64,000 nt of DNA from Paenibacillus sp. Soil766 (GCF_001428105.1 NZ_LMSJ01000020.1:62656-126655), one strand, 5' to 3'. Shown: positions 34,373 through 42,734, counted from the stretch's first letter. The notes: generated by a model not told the origin, from the sequence alone. Program-made: numbers and translations.

Positions 34373-35263
34373 CTACGTTACCGCACGCCCATGCTCAACT
34401 CGCCTATACTCCTTCGGCACAATGCCCTTACTCTCTCGGAATATCCGCGAAAAGGTTTTGTACGAGCCATAGCCAACTTCCAAAGCGATCTCCGTGACAC
34501 TCATGTCGGTGGAGACCAGCAGGCTGCAAGCATGACGCAAGCGCAGATCGTGCAGGAAGTGTACGAAAGTTTGGCCTGTTGTTTGCTTAATCACTTCGCT
34601 GATACGCGACACGCTCATCGTGAAGCGAACTGCCAGATCGGACAACGCCAGATCCTCTTGATAATTCCGATGGATATAATGAATAATCGGCCATACGGCG
34701 TGGCTGGACCTTGAGGAGGATTTAGCCAAAGTCGCAGCTTCTTCCTCTTGGCCTGCGTTCTGGAAACGATGCCGATCGAAGCGGATCAGAATTTCCTTCA
34801 ATTTGGCCTTCAGGAGGGTCTGCCTGTAACGCTCGTCGCCGTGATACTCTTTCGCCATCTCTTCGATGAGGTCGGACATCTTCGCTTGCTCAGCTCCTTC
34901 GAACTGTACAAAGGCAGGTAATCCATTCGAATCATTAAACAGATCAGAGAGACCTTGATCGTTCCCTGTCTCCATGAGCAGATCCATACTGAACATGCCG
35001 TTCAAGAGAACTAGCTTTTGACCCGGGTCTGTAAAAATCTCATGAACCTGATACGGCAGCACAAAGGTAAAAGTGCCAGGTGCCATCGGGTGTTTTACAT
35101 CATTTATCGATTCTGCCCCGTGTCCTTCCACGACATACGAGAACTCAAGGTAATCATGGCGGTGTGCGCGAAAACCATGTTCCAATGTATTTCTACTAAG
35201 GTGAAACGGGAAGGGGGAGTGCATATTGGGGTACGTTTTCAGATAATCTGGAAAATACGTCAT
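34373..35263 (-). CDS. AraC-family regulator with cupin sensor domain
   Basis: Transcription factor of 296 residues. The N-terminal AraC-binding cupin (15-150) has 'HRHDYLEFSYVVEG' and 'FTFVLPYQVHEI'; the C-terminal HTH pair (190-290) has 'LALSDLAVRFTMSVSRISEV' and 'VTEIALEVGYGSYKTFSRIF'. It is divergent from the oxidoreductase/isomerase pair at 35386-37363, 122 bp apart, and probably activates them in response to a sugar or polyol. The start is ATG 35263; a GAAGGAG stretch lies somewhat far (about 13 nt) upstream. Confidence 0.92.
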   Translation of the reverse strand: MTYFPDYLKTYPNMHSPFPFHLSRNTLEHGFRAHRHDYLEFSYVVEGHGAESINDVKHPMAPGTFTFVLPYQVHEIFTDPGQKLVLLNGMFSMDLLMETGNDQGLSDLFNDSNGLPAFVQFEGAEQAKMSDLIEEMAKEYHGDERYRQTLLKAKLKEILIRFDRHRFQNAGQEEEAATLAKSSSRSSHAVWPIIHYIHRNYQEDLALSDLAVRFTMSVSRISEVIKQTTGQTFVHFLHDLRLRHACSLLVSTDMSVTEIALEVGYGSYKTFSRIFRESKGIVPKEYRRVEHGRAVT

Positions 35264-35385
35264 GATCAGTCAGGGCTCCTTCGAAAAAATGGGACGTTTT
35301 CCGAATATACGGTACGACTTCTTAGTGATCTTATTTTATCATAAAAGTAGAGTTAACAGCGTGTACTTATGAGGAGGAACGAACC

Positions 35386-36459
35386 GTGGAAAGCGTTAAC
35401 AAAATTAGAATTGGGATTATTGGTGCAGGCAATATTGGCGGGGTTCATATTCGGGAGTTTTCAAAGCTATCGGAACTCTGTGAAATTACATCGATTACGG
35501 ATGCGTACTTGCCTTTGGCTGAAGCGAAAGCACAAGAACATGGGATAGCCCATGTGGTAGCCACACCGGAGGAGTTAATCCAAAGCGCGAATGTTGACGC
35601 CGTCATTATTGGGGTGCCGAATCAATACCATGCTTCCCTTGCTGTACAAGCGATTAAAGCAGGCAAACATGTACTTATTGAGAAGCCAATGGGCATCAAT
35701 GCCACAGCGGCTAAACAAATATATGAAGCAAGCAAAGCGTCGAATACGATTGTGATGATCGGTCACCAAATGCGCTGGGAATCCGTTCCTATGCAAATCA
35801 AAGAGCAAGTTGAAGCGGGCGAGCTAGGCAAAATTTATACGGCCAAAACGGGCTGGTTCCGTCGCAAAGGTATCCCAGGTTGGGGAACTTGGTTCACAAA
35901 AATGGATGAATCCGGTGGCGGTCCTTTGATCGATATCGGTGTTCATATGCTGGATCTTGCCCTTTATTTGATGGGGAATCCGAAACCTGTCTCTGTCGTT
36001 GGTGCAACGTATGCCGAATTCGGACCGCGCCGCAAAGGGATTGGCACATGGGGCAAACCGAATTGGAGCGGTACTTATGATGTAGAGGATTTGGCGACTG
36101 CGCTGATTCGTATGGAGGATGGCAGCACGCTGACGCTTGAAGTGAGCTGGGCGGTTCACATGGACACGGATAACACGCCTTTCGTGCATCTCATGGGCTC
36201 GGATGGCGGAGCCAGCTACAAGGGACCAACGGGTAAATTGTTAACAGAGAAATTCAACCGTGCGATCGAGACGGAATTGAAAAAGCCTGAGAATGATGAA
36301 GGTGAGCGCCAACGTCTTAGCCAGCATTTCTTAGCTTGTATTCGTGAAGGCAAACAGCCGATCACATCGGCGCTTTCTGGTTATACGAACAATTTGATTC
36401 TCGATGCGATTTATGAGTCTTCACGTACGGGCAGTGAAGTGAAGTTGAACTGGGATTAA
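35386..36459 (+). CDS. Gfo/Idh/MocA-family NAD(P)-dependent oxidoreductase
   Basis: Cytosolic sugar or inositol-type dehydrogenase, 357 residues. The N-terminal Rossmann fold has GIIGAGNIGGVH (8-19); the conserved EKPMG (about 101-105) carries the catalytic lysine; 'GGGPLIDIGVHMLDLALYLM' (about 180-200) is the C-terminal family motif with the active-site Asp and His. The start is GTG 35386 behind GAGGAGGAACGAACC. The sugar isomerase follows after 67 bp, so the two should act in one catabolic route. Substrate cannot be read from sequence. Confidence 0.93.
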   Translation: MESVNKIRIGIIGAGNIGGVHIREFSKLSELCEITSITDAYLPLAEAKAQEHGIAHVVATPEELIQSANVDAVIIGVPNQYHASLAVQAIKAGKHVLIEKPMGINATAAKQIYEASKASNTIVMIGHQMRWESVPMQIKEQVEAGELGKIYTAKTGWFRRKGIPGWGTWFTKMDESGGGPLIDIGVHMLDLALYLMGNPKPVSVVGATYAEFGPRRKGIGTWGKPNWSGTYDVEDLATALIRMEDGSTLTLEVSWAVHMDTDNTPFVHLMGSDGGASYKGPTGKLLTEKFNRAIETELKKPENDEGERQRLSQHFLACIREGKQPITSALSGYTNNLILDAIYESSRTGSEVKLNWD

Positions 36460-36526
36460 TTGAGAACAACTGCAAGAGCAGTAGAGAATAGCTAAAGAAC
36501 TAGCAAACATTTGGAGGGATCATCCG

Positions 36527-37363
36527 ATGCTTAGAGGATTAACGAGAGCAGGGCTTGGCAAGATCGAGAGCAATGAGCAGTTCATCGAGTTAGCGGCAAA
36601 ATACGGCTTCCAAGCGGTCGATATCGACGCTTTGAGCCTTGTAGAAGCTCACACCGTAGCTGGTGCTCGTGAGTTATTAGAGAAAAATGGACTCGTCGTC
36701 GGGTCCATTGGTTTGCCCGTGGAATGGCGTTCCACGGAAGAGGTGTTCCGCGAGGGGCTGCCGAAGCTAGCCAAGGCCGCGGAAGCGGCTGCAGCGCTCG
36801 GTTGCACGAGCTGCTGCACGTATGTGCTGCCCTCGACAGACCTCGGGGCAGCGCACTTCATGGCGCTCGCGACGCGCAGATTGCGCACGTGCGCCCAAAT
36901 CCTAGGCGCCTACGGAATCCGCCTAGGGCTGGAGTTCGTCGGTCCGCATCATCTGCGGACACGTTGGAAGCATCCGTTCATCTGGACAATAGATGAAACG
37001 TTGGATTGGATCGATGCGATTGGCGAGCGCAACGTGGGCTTGCTGTTTGACGCTTACCACTGGTACACCAATGGCGGCACTGTTGCCGACATTGAGAAGC
37101 TTCGCGTCGATCAGATCGTGCATGTGCACATCAACGATGCACCGGATGTGCCGGTTGAGGACGTGCTCGACAACGGACGTGTGTATCCGGGCGAGGGTGT
37201 TATTGATTTGGCAGGCTTCCTGCAAGGCCTGCACCGTATTGGCTACACCGGCGCTGTGGCGCAGGAGATTCTGACGGCGGAGCCGCCGATGGATTCTCCG
37301 GAGAGCTTGGCGGAGCGGTCCAAAGCCGGCTTCGACAAGGTGTATGCCGCGGCGGGGCTGTAG
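36527..37363 (+). CDS. Sugar phosphate isomerase/epimerase (xylose-isomerase-like TIM barrel)
   Basis: 278 residues of the AP-endonuclease-2/IolE-like barrel. Metal-binding segments are visible: 'RLGLEFVGPHHLRTR' (Glu), 'VGLLFDAYHWYTNGG' (Asp, His), 'IVHVHINDAP' (His) and 'AQEILTAEP' (Glu). It probably acts on the keto-sugar or inosose made by the oxidoreductase upstream. GC content rises clearly in the middle (36.75-36.95 kb), a local shift with no frame break. The start is ATG 36527 with TGGAGGGATC upstream. Confidence 0.92.
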   Translation: MLRGLTRAGLGKIESNEQFIELAAKYGFQAVDIDALSLVEAHTVAGARELLEKNGLVVGSIGLPVEWRSTEEVFREGLPKLAKAAEAAAALGCTSCCTYVLPSTDLGAAHFMALATRRLRTCAQILGAYGIRLGLEFVGPHHLRTRWKHPFIWTIDETLDWIDAIGERNVGLLFDAYHWYTNGGTVADIEKLRVDQIVHVHINDAPDVPVEDVLDNGRVYPGEGVIDLAGFLQGLHRIGYTGAVAQEILTAEPPMDSPESLAERSKAGFDKVYAAAGL

Positions 37364-37379
37364 GTTGTGTGGTTGTGTG

Positions 37380-37409
37380 GAGAGCGAATCCTTTGGGATT
37401 CGCTCTTTG
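37380..37409 (+). terminator. Terminator of the oxidoreductase operon
   Basis: GAGCGAATCC-TTT-GGATTCGCTC hairpin with T-run. Confidence 0.8.
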
Positions 37410-37519
37410 GTTTCTATGAGGAGGGATGGGCCAACAGCCCATCCCAACCGACCCCAACCCCAACCCTCACCTGTGCGATACAAAAGGGCCTTTTGGGCCC
37501 GAGTTAGGGTGGCTTAAGT

Positions 37520-37735
37520 GGACAACAAGTGTGAGAGAAATAACTGGATTTTCTCCCGCTAATTCGCGGGAAATTCACGTCTTTTGCCCTTTAACTGGAT
37601 TTCCTCCAGTTATTTTCCTCCCTTATCCATCTTCACGCGGAAAAGCCGGAAATTAGCTGTAGGAAATCCATCTAATTGTAGATTCTCCTTGAATCCGCCG
37701 GAATTAGCTGTAGTTTTTCCAGCTAAATAGCGCCG
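37520..37735. repeat. Dispersed hairpin-repeat tract
   Basis: The 520-bp gap 37364-37883 has no gene apart from this tract. It contains TAACTGGA-TTTCC-TCCAGTTA, CCCGCTAATTCGCGGG, and two direct copies of CCGG-AATTAGCTGTAG at about 37645 and 37700, the second folding as TTAGCTG...CAGCTAA. The design (short stem, A/T-rich loop, CGCGGAAA-type spacers) resembles the 52-bp array at 9091 and the repeats near 59.4 kb. Confidence 0.7.
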
Positions 37736-37883
37736 AGGCCGGTCACAAAGCTACCTTCCGCGGCGATTCCCCCAACCCATACATCCCCTTCGACAAAAAT
37801 TCCTACATTTCGTCCCTAAAGTGTGACAAACTTCTCATGGAAACTCGGGTACGATTTTAAAAAAGCGAAAAGGAGATAAGATC

Positions 37884-38180
37884 ATGCAAATTAAGAATAA
37901 ACAGGACATCAGCTTGATTTTGGACAACTTTTCAAACTTCGCAGAGTGGGACGCAGCAGGGAAGAAGCTTTACCTTGTTTTTGCAGATAAAAAACGTGGA
38001 GGTCAATGGACCTTAATGAGTTATGAAGATGAACGCTTCAGTGTGCATGGCGTTGGTAAAGACTACGAGGATGCAGAAGAATTATTCTTCGATGAGCGTA
38101 ATCAGGTGCTCTCCTTCTTGTGGGACAACCGTGCTGCACTTAAAGCAGCGGTCGAATCGAGCCAAGTCGTTTCCGCTTAA
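37884..38180 (+). CDS. Small hypothetical protein, 98 aa
   Basis: Soluble, acidic protein with no signal or membrane segment. The sequence is mixed alpha/beta ('LYLVFADKKRGGQWTLMSYE', then 'ILFF/ELFFDERNQVLSFLWDN') and family unknown to me. The start is ATG 37884 behind AAAAGGAGATAAGATC, an excellent ribosome site, and a strong terminator follows at 38246, so expression is likely. It stands alone between the repeat tract and the membrane AraC regulator. Confidence 0.75.
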   Translation: MQIKNKQDISLILDNFSNFAEWDAAGKKLYLVFADKKRGGQWTLMSYEDERFSVHGVGKDYEDAEELFFDERNQVLSFLWDNRAALKAAVESSQVVSA

Positions 38181-38245
38181 TCGCGTAGAAACGAAGATGA
38201 TGTGGACAAGCCTCCCTGAGGCTGTCCTCCACCGGCAAGGTGAAC

Positions 38246-38298
38246 AACAGCCTGCGAAACCACCAACAATCATGTGGTGGCTTCGCAGGCTGTTTGCT
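38246..38298. terminator. Bidirectional terminator
   Basis: ACAGCCTGCGAA and TTCGCAGGCTGT with an inner CCACC/GGTGG stem. It lies between the convergent small gene and the AraC-type regulator. Confidence 0.85.
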
Positions 38299-38313
38299 CG
38301 TTCGCCTTATTCC

Positions 38314-40638
38314 CTAAGTGCTAGGAGGCAAACCCTCCCTCTGCTTATCCCGGTACTGACCGGGCGTAAGCCCTTCCTGCTTGCGGAAGGAGCGGATGAA
38401 ATTCTGCGAGTTGTTGTAGCGCAGCTTCGAGGAGATATCCTTGATCGGCATATCGGTCTCGGAGAGCCATTTTTTTGCCATATTGAAACGATAGTTCGAT
38501 AAGTAATCACTGAAGGAGCAGTTCGTCTCTTTGCGGAAAATGCTGCTCAAGTAATTGGCATTGTAGTGCAAGCGAGAAGCGCACTCCTCGAGTGTCAGAT
38601 CCGTGTCGTAATAATGCTGCACGAGATCGATAATTTTCTCGGAAATGTTGTGGTACTGCGCATCCTGGCGGTCGCGGTAAATACGGATCAGCGGATGGAT
38701 GACCTCGGTCCAGAACCAGTCCTCAATCTCGGCGGTCGTGTGCAGGCCGAGCACTTCTTCGAACAAGGAGCCTTTGTTCGGATAAATTTGATTCAAGGCG
38801 ATGCCAGACTCCTGCATCATCATCAGCAGGTTGTTGAGCAGCCGCGCCAGCGGGATTTGATACTCCTGCGGGGTGAGCTGCGCCGCAAAAACAGCATGCA
38901 GCAGCTGCTTCAACAGCTCGCGGGATTTATCTTTTTCGGCTAACTTAATGCTGTCGATGAGTTCGTTCTCAATAGGCTTTGGATAGTTCAAATTCAAGTA
39001 GTGCTTACCTGAGTTGATGTTCTCATATTGAATAATGATACCTTCGCCGAGCTTGATACGATGCTTGAGAGCCTCTAACCCTTCCTTATAGGCTAACGAC
39101 ATCTGGGTAAACGCATGAATCGGCAAGGAGATCCCGATCGAGATATGTAGCTTCAGGAAGTTATAAATATGCTGTTGAACCTGCTCGGTTAGGCCATATA
39201 CCATCGTACGGAAGTCACTGTCGACGCTGTCCGAACTGCCGATCATGGTTACAATGGTTTGATCAATCAGGATCGGCGCTAAACGCTGCTCCGAAGGGAT
39301 GAGCTCCTCCATCATGTTGTGTACGGCGAAGAGCAGCAGCTCCATGTCCTTTTTCTCATAGCGCGTATGGTCGATGGCGTCGATTTGGATGGTGATGACG
39401 GACATCGTCTTCCAAGATGCAACATGGTCGGTGTAGCCGAATTGCGTAAGCTTTTCTAACAGCTCAGTTGGCTTAATATGCCCCTGAAAAGCTTTGATAA
39501 GGAAGAAGGTCCGCACCTGTCCGATATGTTGATGGACTTCTTTTTCGAGCTGCGATTTCGATTGGAACAACGTATGCACATGCTCACTAATCACTTGAAA
39601 CTCATTCGCTTTGCGTTTCTGATTCCCGCTCACCAAGCCTCCGATTTGATTCAGAAGAAGCTGGATCGGTGAGTACATTTTACGCGAAACCAGCCATGCG
39701 AGCACCAAAGCAAGCAGTAGCATCAGGGCGCAAACGTAGATGGTATAGGTTCCAATTTTGCTGGATTCCTTCGTTAAGCTGTCGATCGAGGTCAAGGATA
39801 AATAAGTCCAATTGTTCAAATTTGAACGCAGGTAGGTGACGGAATACGGTTTGTTGTGAATGCTGGCACGGAACTGCCCGCTCGCATCATCTTCAAGCCG
39901 TGTGAGGTCGGACAGCCCTGCGGCCGTGATGGATTTTCCGATTAAGCTCGGATCTCGATTCATCACAATGCGCTGCTGTTCATCCATGATAACAATGTCA
40001 TCGGGATGTTCGTTATCACTTTGAATCATATCCTGCAAGGAGCACGCAGGGATATTGGCTAAAGCGAGACCGAATTTATCCAGTCCTGTGGTCGGCAGCT
40101 TTTTAACTAACGAAATACTGTACTCACAGGTGACACTTCGCGCATTTTCTTCGGTGTAAAACCACTCGGAAGGAGTTAGGGTCCAAGTGCTATTATCTTG
40201 CGCGTCCATCAGTGAGATCAATTTATCAGCAAACGGATAGTTGTCAAATTTGTAAAGCCCTGAATTTTTGATCATCCAATTTTGTTTGGCATTAATCAAG
40301 AGAACATCTTCAAGTCTCGTGTCAAAAGATTGCATATACCGAATTTCGCTTCGCAGATCATCGTACATCATGAAATCGGTTACAGTCAGCGGCATTTCCA
40401 TGGCCTTTTTGAGAACAGTGGAATTGATGACCTGATTTAGTGTATGGTTGACAGTGGTTAATTTCTGCTCTACATTGGAATTGATTTGGGTGATTAACTG
40501 TAATTTGCCTTCGTTGACATTTTTTTGGATCTCGCTAGAGGACGTCACGAAAGCGAAAGCGCCGATAAAGATCACAGGCAGCGTACTAAGCAGGAAGCCG
40601 AATATCGTCATTTTGCTAAGAAAACTTAAAGAGCGCAT
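38314..40638 (-). CDS. Membrane-bound AraC-type regulator (YtdP-like)
   Basis: One-component regulator of 774 residues. Two membrane helices (about 8-30 and 290-312) enclose an extracellular Cache-like sensor, followed by a HAMP-like linker, a long middle region, and an AraC HTH pair at about 670-765 ('LTLEECASRLHYNANYLSSI', 'IKDISSKLRYNNSQNFIRSF'). Such proteins sense sugar or the binding protein outside and activate transport genes. It is divergent from the first pectin-island binding protein. Direct repeats of ATAATCAT before both binding-protein genes are its likely sites. I choose ATG 40638; GTG 40650 is an alternative four codons earlier. Confidence 0.9.
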   Translation of the reverse strand: MRSLSFLSKMTIFGFLLSTLPVIFIGAFAFVTSSSEIQKNVNEGKLQLITQINSNVEQKLTTVNHTLNQVINSTVLKKAMEMPLTVTDFMMYDDLRSEIRYMQSFDTRLEDVLLINAKQNWMIKNSGLYKFDNYPFADKLISLMDAQDNSTWTLTPSEWFYTEENARSVTCEYSISLVKKLPTTGLDKFGLALANIPACSLQDMIQSDNEHPDDIVIMDEQQRIVMNRDPSLIGKSITAAGLSDLTRLEDDASGQFRASIHNKPYSVTYLRSNLNNWTYLSLTSIDSLTKESSKIGTYTIYVCALMLLLALVLAWLVSRKMYSPIQLLLNQIGGLVSGNQKRKANEFQVISEHVHTLFQSKSQLEKEVHQHIGQVRTFFLIKAFQGHIKPTELLEKLTQFGYTDHVASWKTMSVITIQIDAIDHTRYEKKDMELLLFAVHNMMEELIPSEQRLAPILIDQTIVTMIGSSDSVDSDFRTMVYGLTEQVQQHIYNFLKLHISIGISLPIHAFTQMSLAYKEGLEALKHRIKLGEGIIIQYENINSGKHYLNLNYPKPIENELIDSIKLAEKDKSRELLKQLLHAVFAAQLTPQEYQIPLARLLNNLLMMMQESGIALNQIYPNKGSLFEEVLGLHTTAEIEDWFWTEVIHPLIRIYRDRQDAQYHNISEKIIDLVQHYYDTDLTLEECASRLHYNANYLSSIFRKETNCSFSDYLSNYRFNMAKKWLSETDMPIKDISSKLRYNNSQNFIRSFRKQEGLTPGQYRDKQREGLPPST

Positions 40639-40717
40639 CGCATCCAACACCTTATCTGTTCAAAGAATCATTCGTCAGACTATCTATGTATTGTAGTCAA
40701 GAGTGCGGTTCAGATCA

Positions 40718-40752
40718 ATAATCATCTGCAAATGGGATAATCATTATCTCAT
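40718..40752. promoter_or_regulatory. Operator block, copy 1 (ATAATCAT repeats)
   Basis: ATAATCATCT, 8 nt, GATAATCAT-TATCTCAT. The block recurs as copy 2 at 42700 with the same 19-bp repeat spacing and the trailing ATCTCA. It lies between the divergent regulator and binding-protein genes. Confidence 0.7.
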
Positions 40753-40793
40753 ATTTACTGCCCAAAACACAGCTGTTGCAAGGAGGAGCTAGC

Positions 40794-42320
40794 ATGAGAA
40801 GTAGTTTGTTGGGCCATCTGTTCAAGTGGACAGGACGAATGGGTATAGCTCTAATTGTTATAATTGTTATGATGTTAATCAGTGCTTGTCAGAACGACAA
40901 TAATCCAAAGGTAGGAGAGGATAAAGGCGCAAGGCCTGTTATTTCTATTATGGCACCTCTTCATTTTCCGCATCCGCCGATACCTGAGCTTGTCCAAGCG
41001 ATAGAGGATCGGACGCAAACGAAACTGGAATTGAATTGGGTTCCTGACGGCATTTACACGGATAAAATGAATACAGCCCTTACCACGAACTCGTTGAAAA
41101 AGGCGACCTACGTAAAATATACGGACTACATGCTGATGAAAAATTCGATCCGTTCCGGCGCATTCTGGGATATTGGACCGTATTTGGCTGCGTATCCGAA
41201 TTTGAAAAAGTTGAATAAAGAGATTTTGGGGCAGGCAGCAGTCGATGGCAAAATTTATGGCTTATACACTGAGCGCCCGTCTTCTCGGCAAGGCATTATT
41301 ATTCGTGAGGATTGGCTGAATAACCTCAAGTTGAAAAAGCCAACCAATCTAGATGAACTATATGAAGTACTCAAAGCGTTCACTTTTGGCGATCCTGATC
41401 GTGATGGGAAGGACGATACCATTGGATTAACAGACCGCAATGATTTGGTGTTCGGTTCTTTTAAGACGATCTCCTCTTATTTCGGGACACCGAATAATTG
41501 GGGTGTTTCGGGTGGTAAGCTTATACCAGAGTTTGAAACGCAGCCCTATATCGAAGCTATGAATTTCATGAAGAAGCTCTATGATGAGAAGCTGATTAAC
41601 TCGGATTTTGCCGTAACGAGCAAGGAAGTACAGCGGGATAAGCTGATTCGCGGCACGGCTGGCGTGTACATTGGCAGTATGCAGGATGTGCAGCGGTTGT
41701 CGGATGAGGCGCAGTTAGTGAATCCAGAGGCAAGACTGACGTTGGTGAATCATATTGAAGGGCCGCAAGGGTTTCATATTTGGTCCATTCCTAACTATAG
41801 TGCGTTATATCTCTTCTCGAAAAAGGCGATACGGACCGAGGCGGAATTGAAGATGATGCTGCAGTTTTTTGATCGGACGATGGATAAGGATGTCGCCAAT
41901 CTCATGAAGTACGGTCTAGAGGGACGGCATTATACAGTCAAAAATGGGCAAATCCAGCTCTCCGAAGAGACATCGAAGATTCGTGTCAATGAAGTCAACG
42001 CGTTGTATGCGCTGATGATCGCAGATCTGAACAACCCGAATGTTATTCCTGTTGTGGAAAGTGAATCTTTGTCCCAACTGGCCGATACGCTTAGCTTGGA
42101 TAATGAGAAATATGTCGTCAAGGATCCGACATTAGGTATTGAGTCGAAAACCTACGACGAGCGTGGCGTCGAGCTGTACAAAATCATCTCCGATGCGACG
42201 TACAATTATATCCTGGGCAAGCTGGACAAAGCGGCTTTTCAGCAAGAAATCGAGCGTTGGAAGCGCGGCGGCGGGAATCAGATGATAACGGAGTATAATG
42301 AGGCATATGGGAAGAAGTAA
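40794..42320 (+). CDS. Solute-binding lipoprotein, pectin-island paralogue 1
   Basis: Lipoprotein receptor of 508 residues. The lipobox cysteine is residue 32 (LISACQN) after a long hydrophobic segment. The binding fold begins 'ISIMAPLHFPHPPIPEL'. A DPDRDGKDDTIG loop near residue 200 resembles the EF-hand-type calcium site of alginate-binding AlgQ proteins. It is a clear paralogue of the next binding protein (42845), sharing the segments 'GLTDRNDLVFG' and 'FGTPNNWG'. The start is ATG 40794 behind AAGGAGGAGCTAGC. It has no permeases of its own and probably shares those at 44467-46330. Confidence 0.9.
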   Translation: MRSSLLGHLFKWTGRMGIALIVIIVMMLISACQNDNNPKVGEDKGARPVISIMAPLHFPHPPIPELVQAIEDRTQTKLELNWVPDGIYTDKMNTALTTNSLKKATYVKYTDYMLMKNSIRSGAFWDIGPYLAAYPNLKKLNKEILGQAAVDGKIYGLYTERPSSRQGIIIREDWLNNLKLKKPTNLDELYEVLKAFTFGDPDRDGKDDTIGLTDRNDLVFGSFKTISSYFGTPNNWGVSGGKLIPEFETQPYIEAMNFMKKLYDEKLINSDFAVTSKEVQRDKLIRGTAGVYIGSMQDVQRLSDEAQLVNPEARLTLVNHIEGPQGFHIWSIPNYSALYLFSKKAIRTEAELKMMLQFFDRTMDKDVANLMKYGLEGRHYTVKNGQIQLSEETSKIRVNEVNALYALMIADLNNPNVIPVVESESLSQLADTLSLDNEKYVVKDPTLGIESKTYDERGVELYKIISDATYNYILGKLDKAAFQQEIERWKRGGGNQMITEYNEAYGKK

Positions 42321-42336
42321 GTTGCACGTATAAAAC

Positions 42337-42359
42337 AGGCGTGATAAGATTATAAATAA
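42337..42359 (+). promoter_or_regulatory. Possible promoter for an antisense RNA to the small toxin gene
   Basis: A TTG-containing -35 (TTGCAC at about 42324), 17 nt, then TAAGAT; an overlapping TATAAA lies 9 bp on. Weak match, noted because a plus-strand terminator lies at 42434 inside the convergent toxin gene. Confidence 0.25.
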
Positions 42360-42387
42360 GAAAAGAGACGTGCGGCTAACACGTCTC
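42352..42387 (-). terminator. Terminator of the small toxin mRNA
   Basis: GAGACGTG / CACGTCTC stem; on the minus strand it is followed by TTTTCTTATTT. Confidence 0.75.
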
Positions 42388-42395
42388 CTGCACAA

Positions 42396-42551
42396 TCATT
42401 TGGCGGGCAACCTCCAAGGTAGTTGCAAGGTGTAACCCACTGAATAGGCCTTCAACCTGAGTGGGTTCTTTCGTTTTTCGATATAAGTCAGAAGCGCCAG
42501 TATAAACGTACCGAACGCGAGCATAACGATTATCGTCTGGAAAGTTTCCAT
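42396..42551 (-). CDS. Putative holin-like toxin (type I toxin-antitoxin family), 51 aa
   Basis: Tiny membrane peptide. Residues 1-28, 'METFQTIIVMLAFGTFILAL' followed by a lysine-rich turn (YIEKRK), match the pattern of Bacillales holin-like/TxpA-BsrG type toxins: short polar head, one helix with FQT and FGTF, basic end. The tail (residues 29-51) is unusual and is encoded over a hairpin. ATG 42551 follows AAAGGAGGTTGATGCC; that ribosome site is paired in a hairpin (42552-42579), a known control of such toxins. A -10 box TACAAT lies at 42594-42599 on the minus strand. It sits between the two duplicated binding-protein genes. Toxicity is inferred from family, not shown. Confidence 0.75.
   Translation of the reverse strand: METFQTIIVMLAFGTFILALLTYIEKRKNPLRLKAYSVGYTLQLPWRLPAK
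42434..42478 (+). terminator. Plus-strand terminator inside the toxin coding region
   Basis: AACCCACT / AGTGGGTT with inner AGG/CCT, then CTTTCGTTTTT. It would end either read-through from the binding-protein gene or a convergent antisense RNA of roughly 120 nt. Confidence 0.7.
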
Positions 42552-42579
42552 GGCATCAACCTCCTTTCCGGAGGTAGCC
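42552..42579 (-). promoter_or_regulatory. Hairpin that masks the toxin ribosome-binding site
   Basis: In the mRNA, ACCTCC pairs with the Shine-Dalgarno GGAGGT over a GGAAA loop, extended by GGC/GCC at the base. The start codon follows immediately. Confidence 0.7.
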
Positions 42580-42593
42580 GCACACAAGTTGAG

Positions 42594-42599
42594 ATTGTA
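42594..42599 (-). promoter_or_regulatory. -10 box of the toxin promoter
   Basis: TACAAT on the minus strand, giving a leader of about 36 nt. No clear -35; TTCGTA at a 16-nt spacing is poor. Confidence 0.45.
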
Positions 42600-42620
42600 C
42601 CAATTAAATATATCATACGA

Positions 42621-42650
42621 AGTCTACCGACAGGTAGGCTTTTTCTTTTG
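42621..42650 (+). terminator. Plus-strand terminator upstream of the toxin promoter
   Basis: AGTCTACC-GACA-GGTAGGCT, then TTTTCTTTTG. Confidence 0.7.
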
Positions 42651-42699
42651 TTCTATTGGGTCTAAAGACTCAACCCCGCGGCCTTACAGGGCCTCCTCG

Positions 42700-42734
42700 A
42701 TAATCATCTCCCAGCCCGATAATCATCATCTCAC
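42700..42734. promoter_or_regulatory. Operator block, copy 2 (ATAATCAT repeats)
   Basis: ATAATCATCT, 8 nt, GATAATCAT-CATCTCAC. It matches copy 1 at 40718 in motif and spacing, and precedes the second binding-protein gene by 110 bp. Confidence 0.7.

Noticed and set aside
36724..37483. Several long open frames overlapping the isomerase gene
   Set aside because: They arise from the locally high GC; only the frame 36527-37363 has a ribosome site and a recognisable fold.
37426..37656. 76-codon frame in the gap after the isomerase gene
   Set aside because: It crosses the hairpin repeats, has no ribosome site and low-complexity composition.
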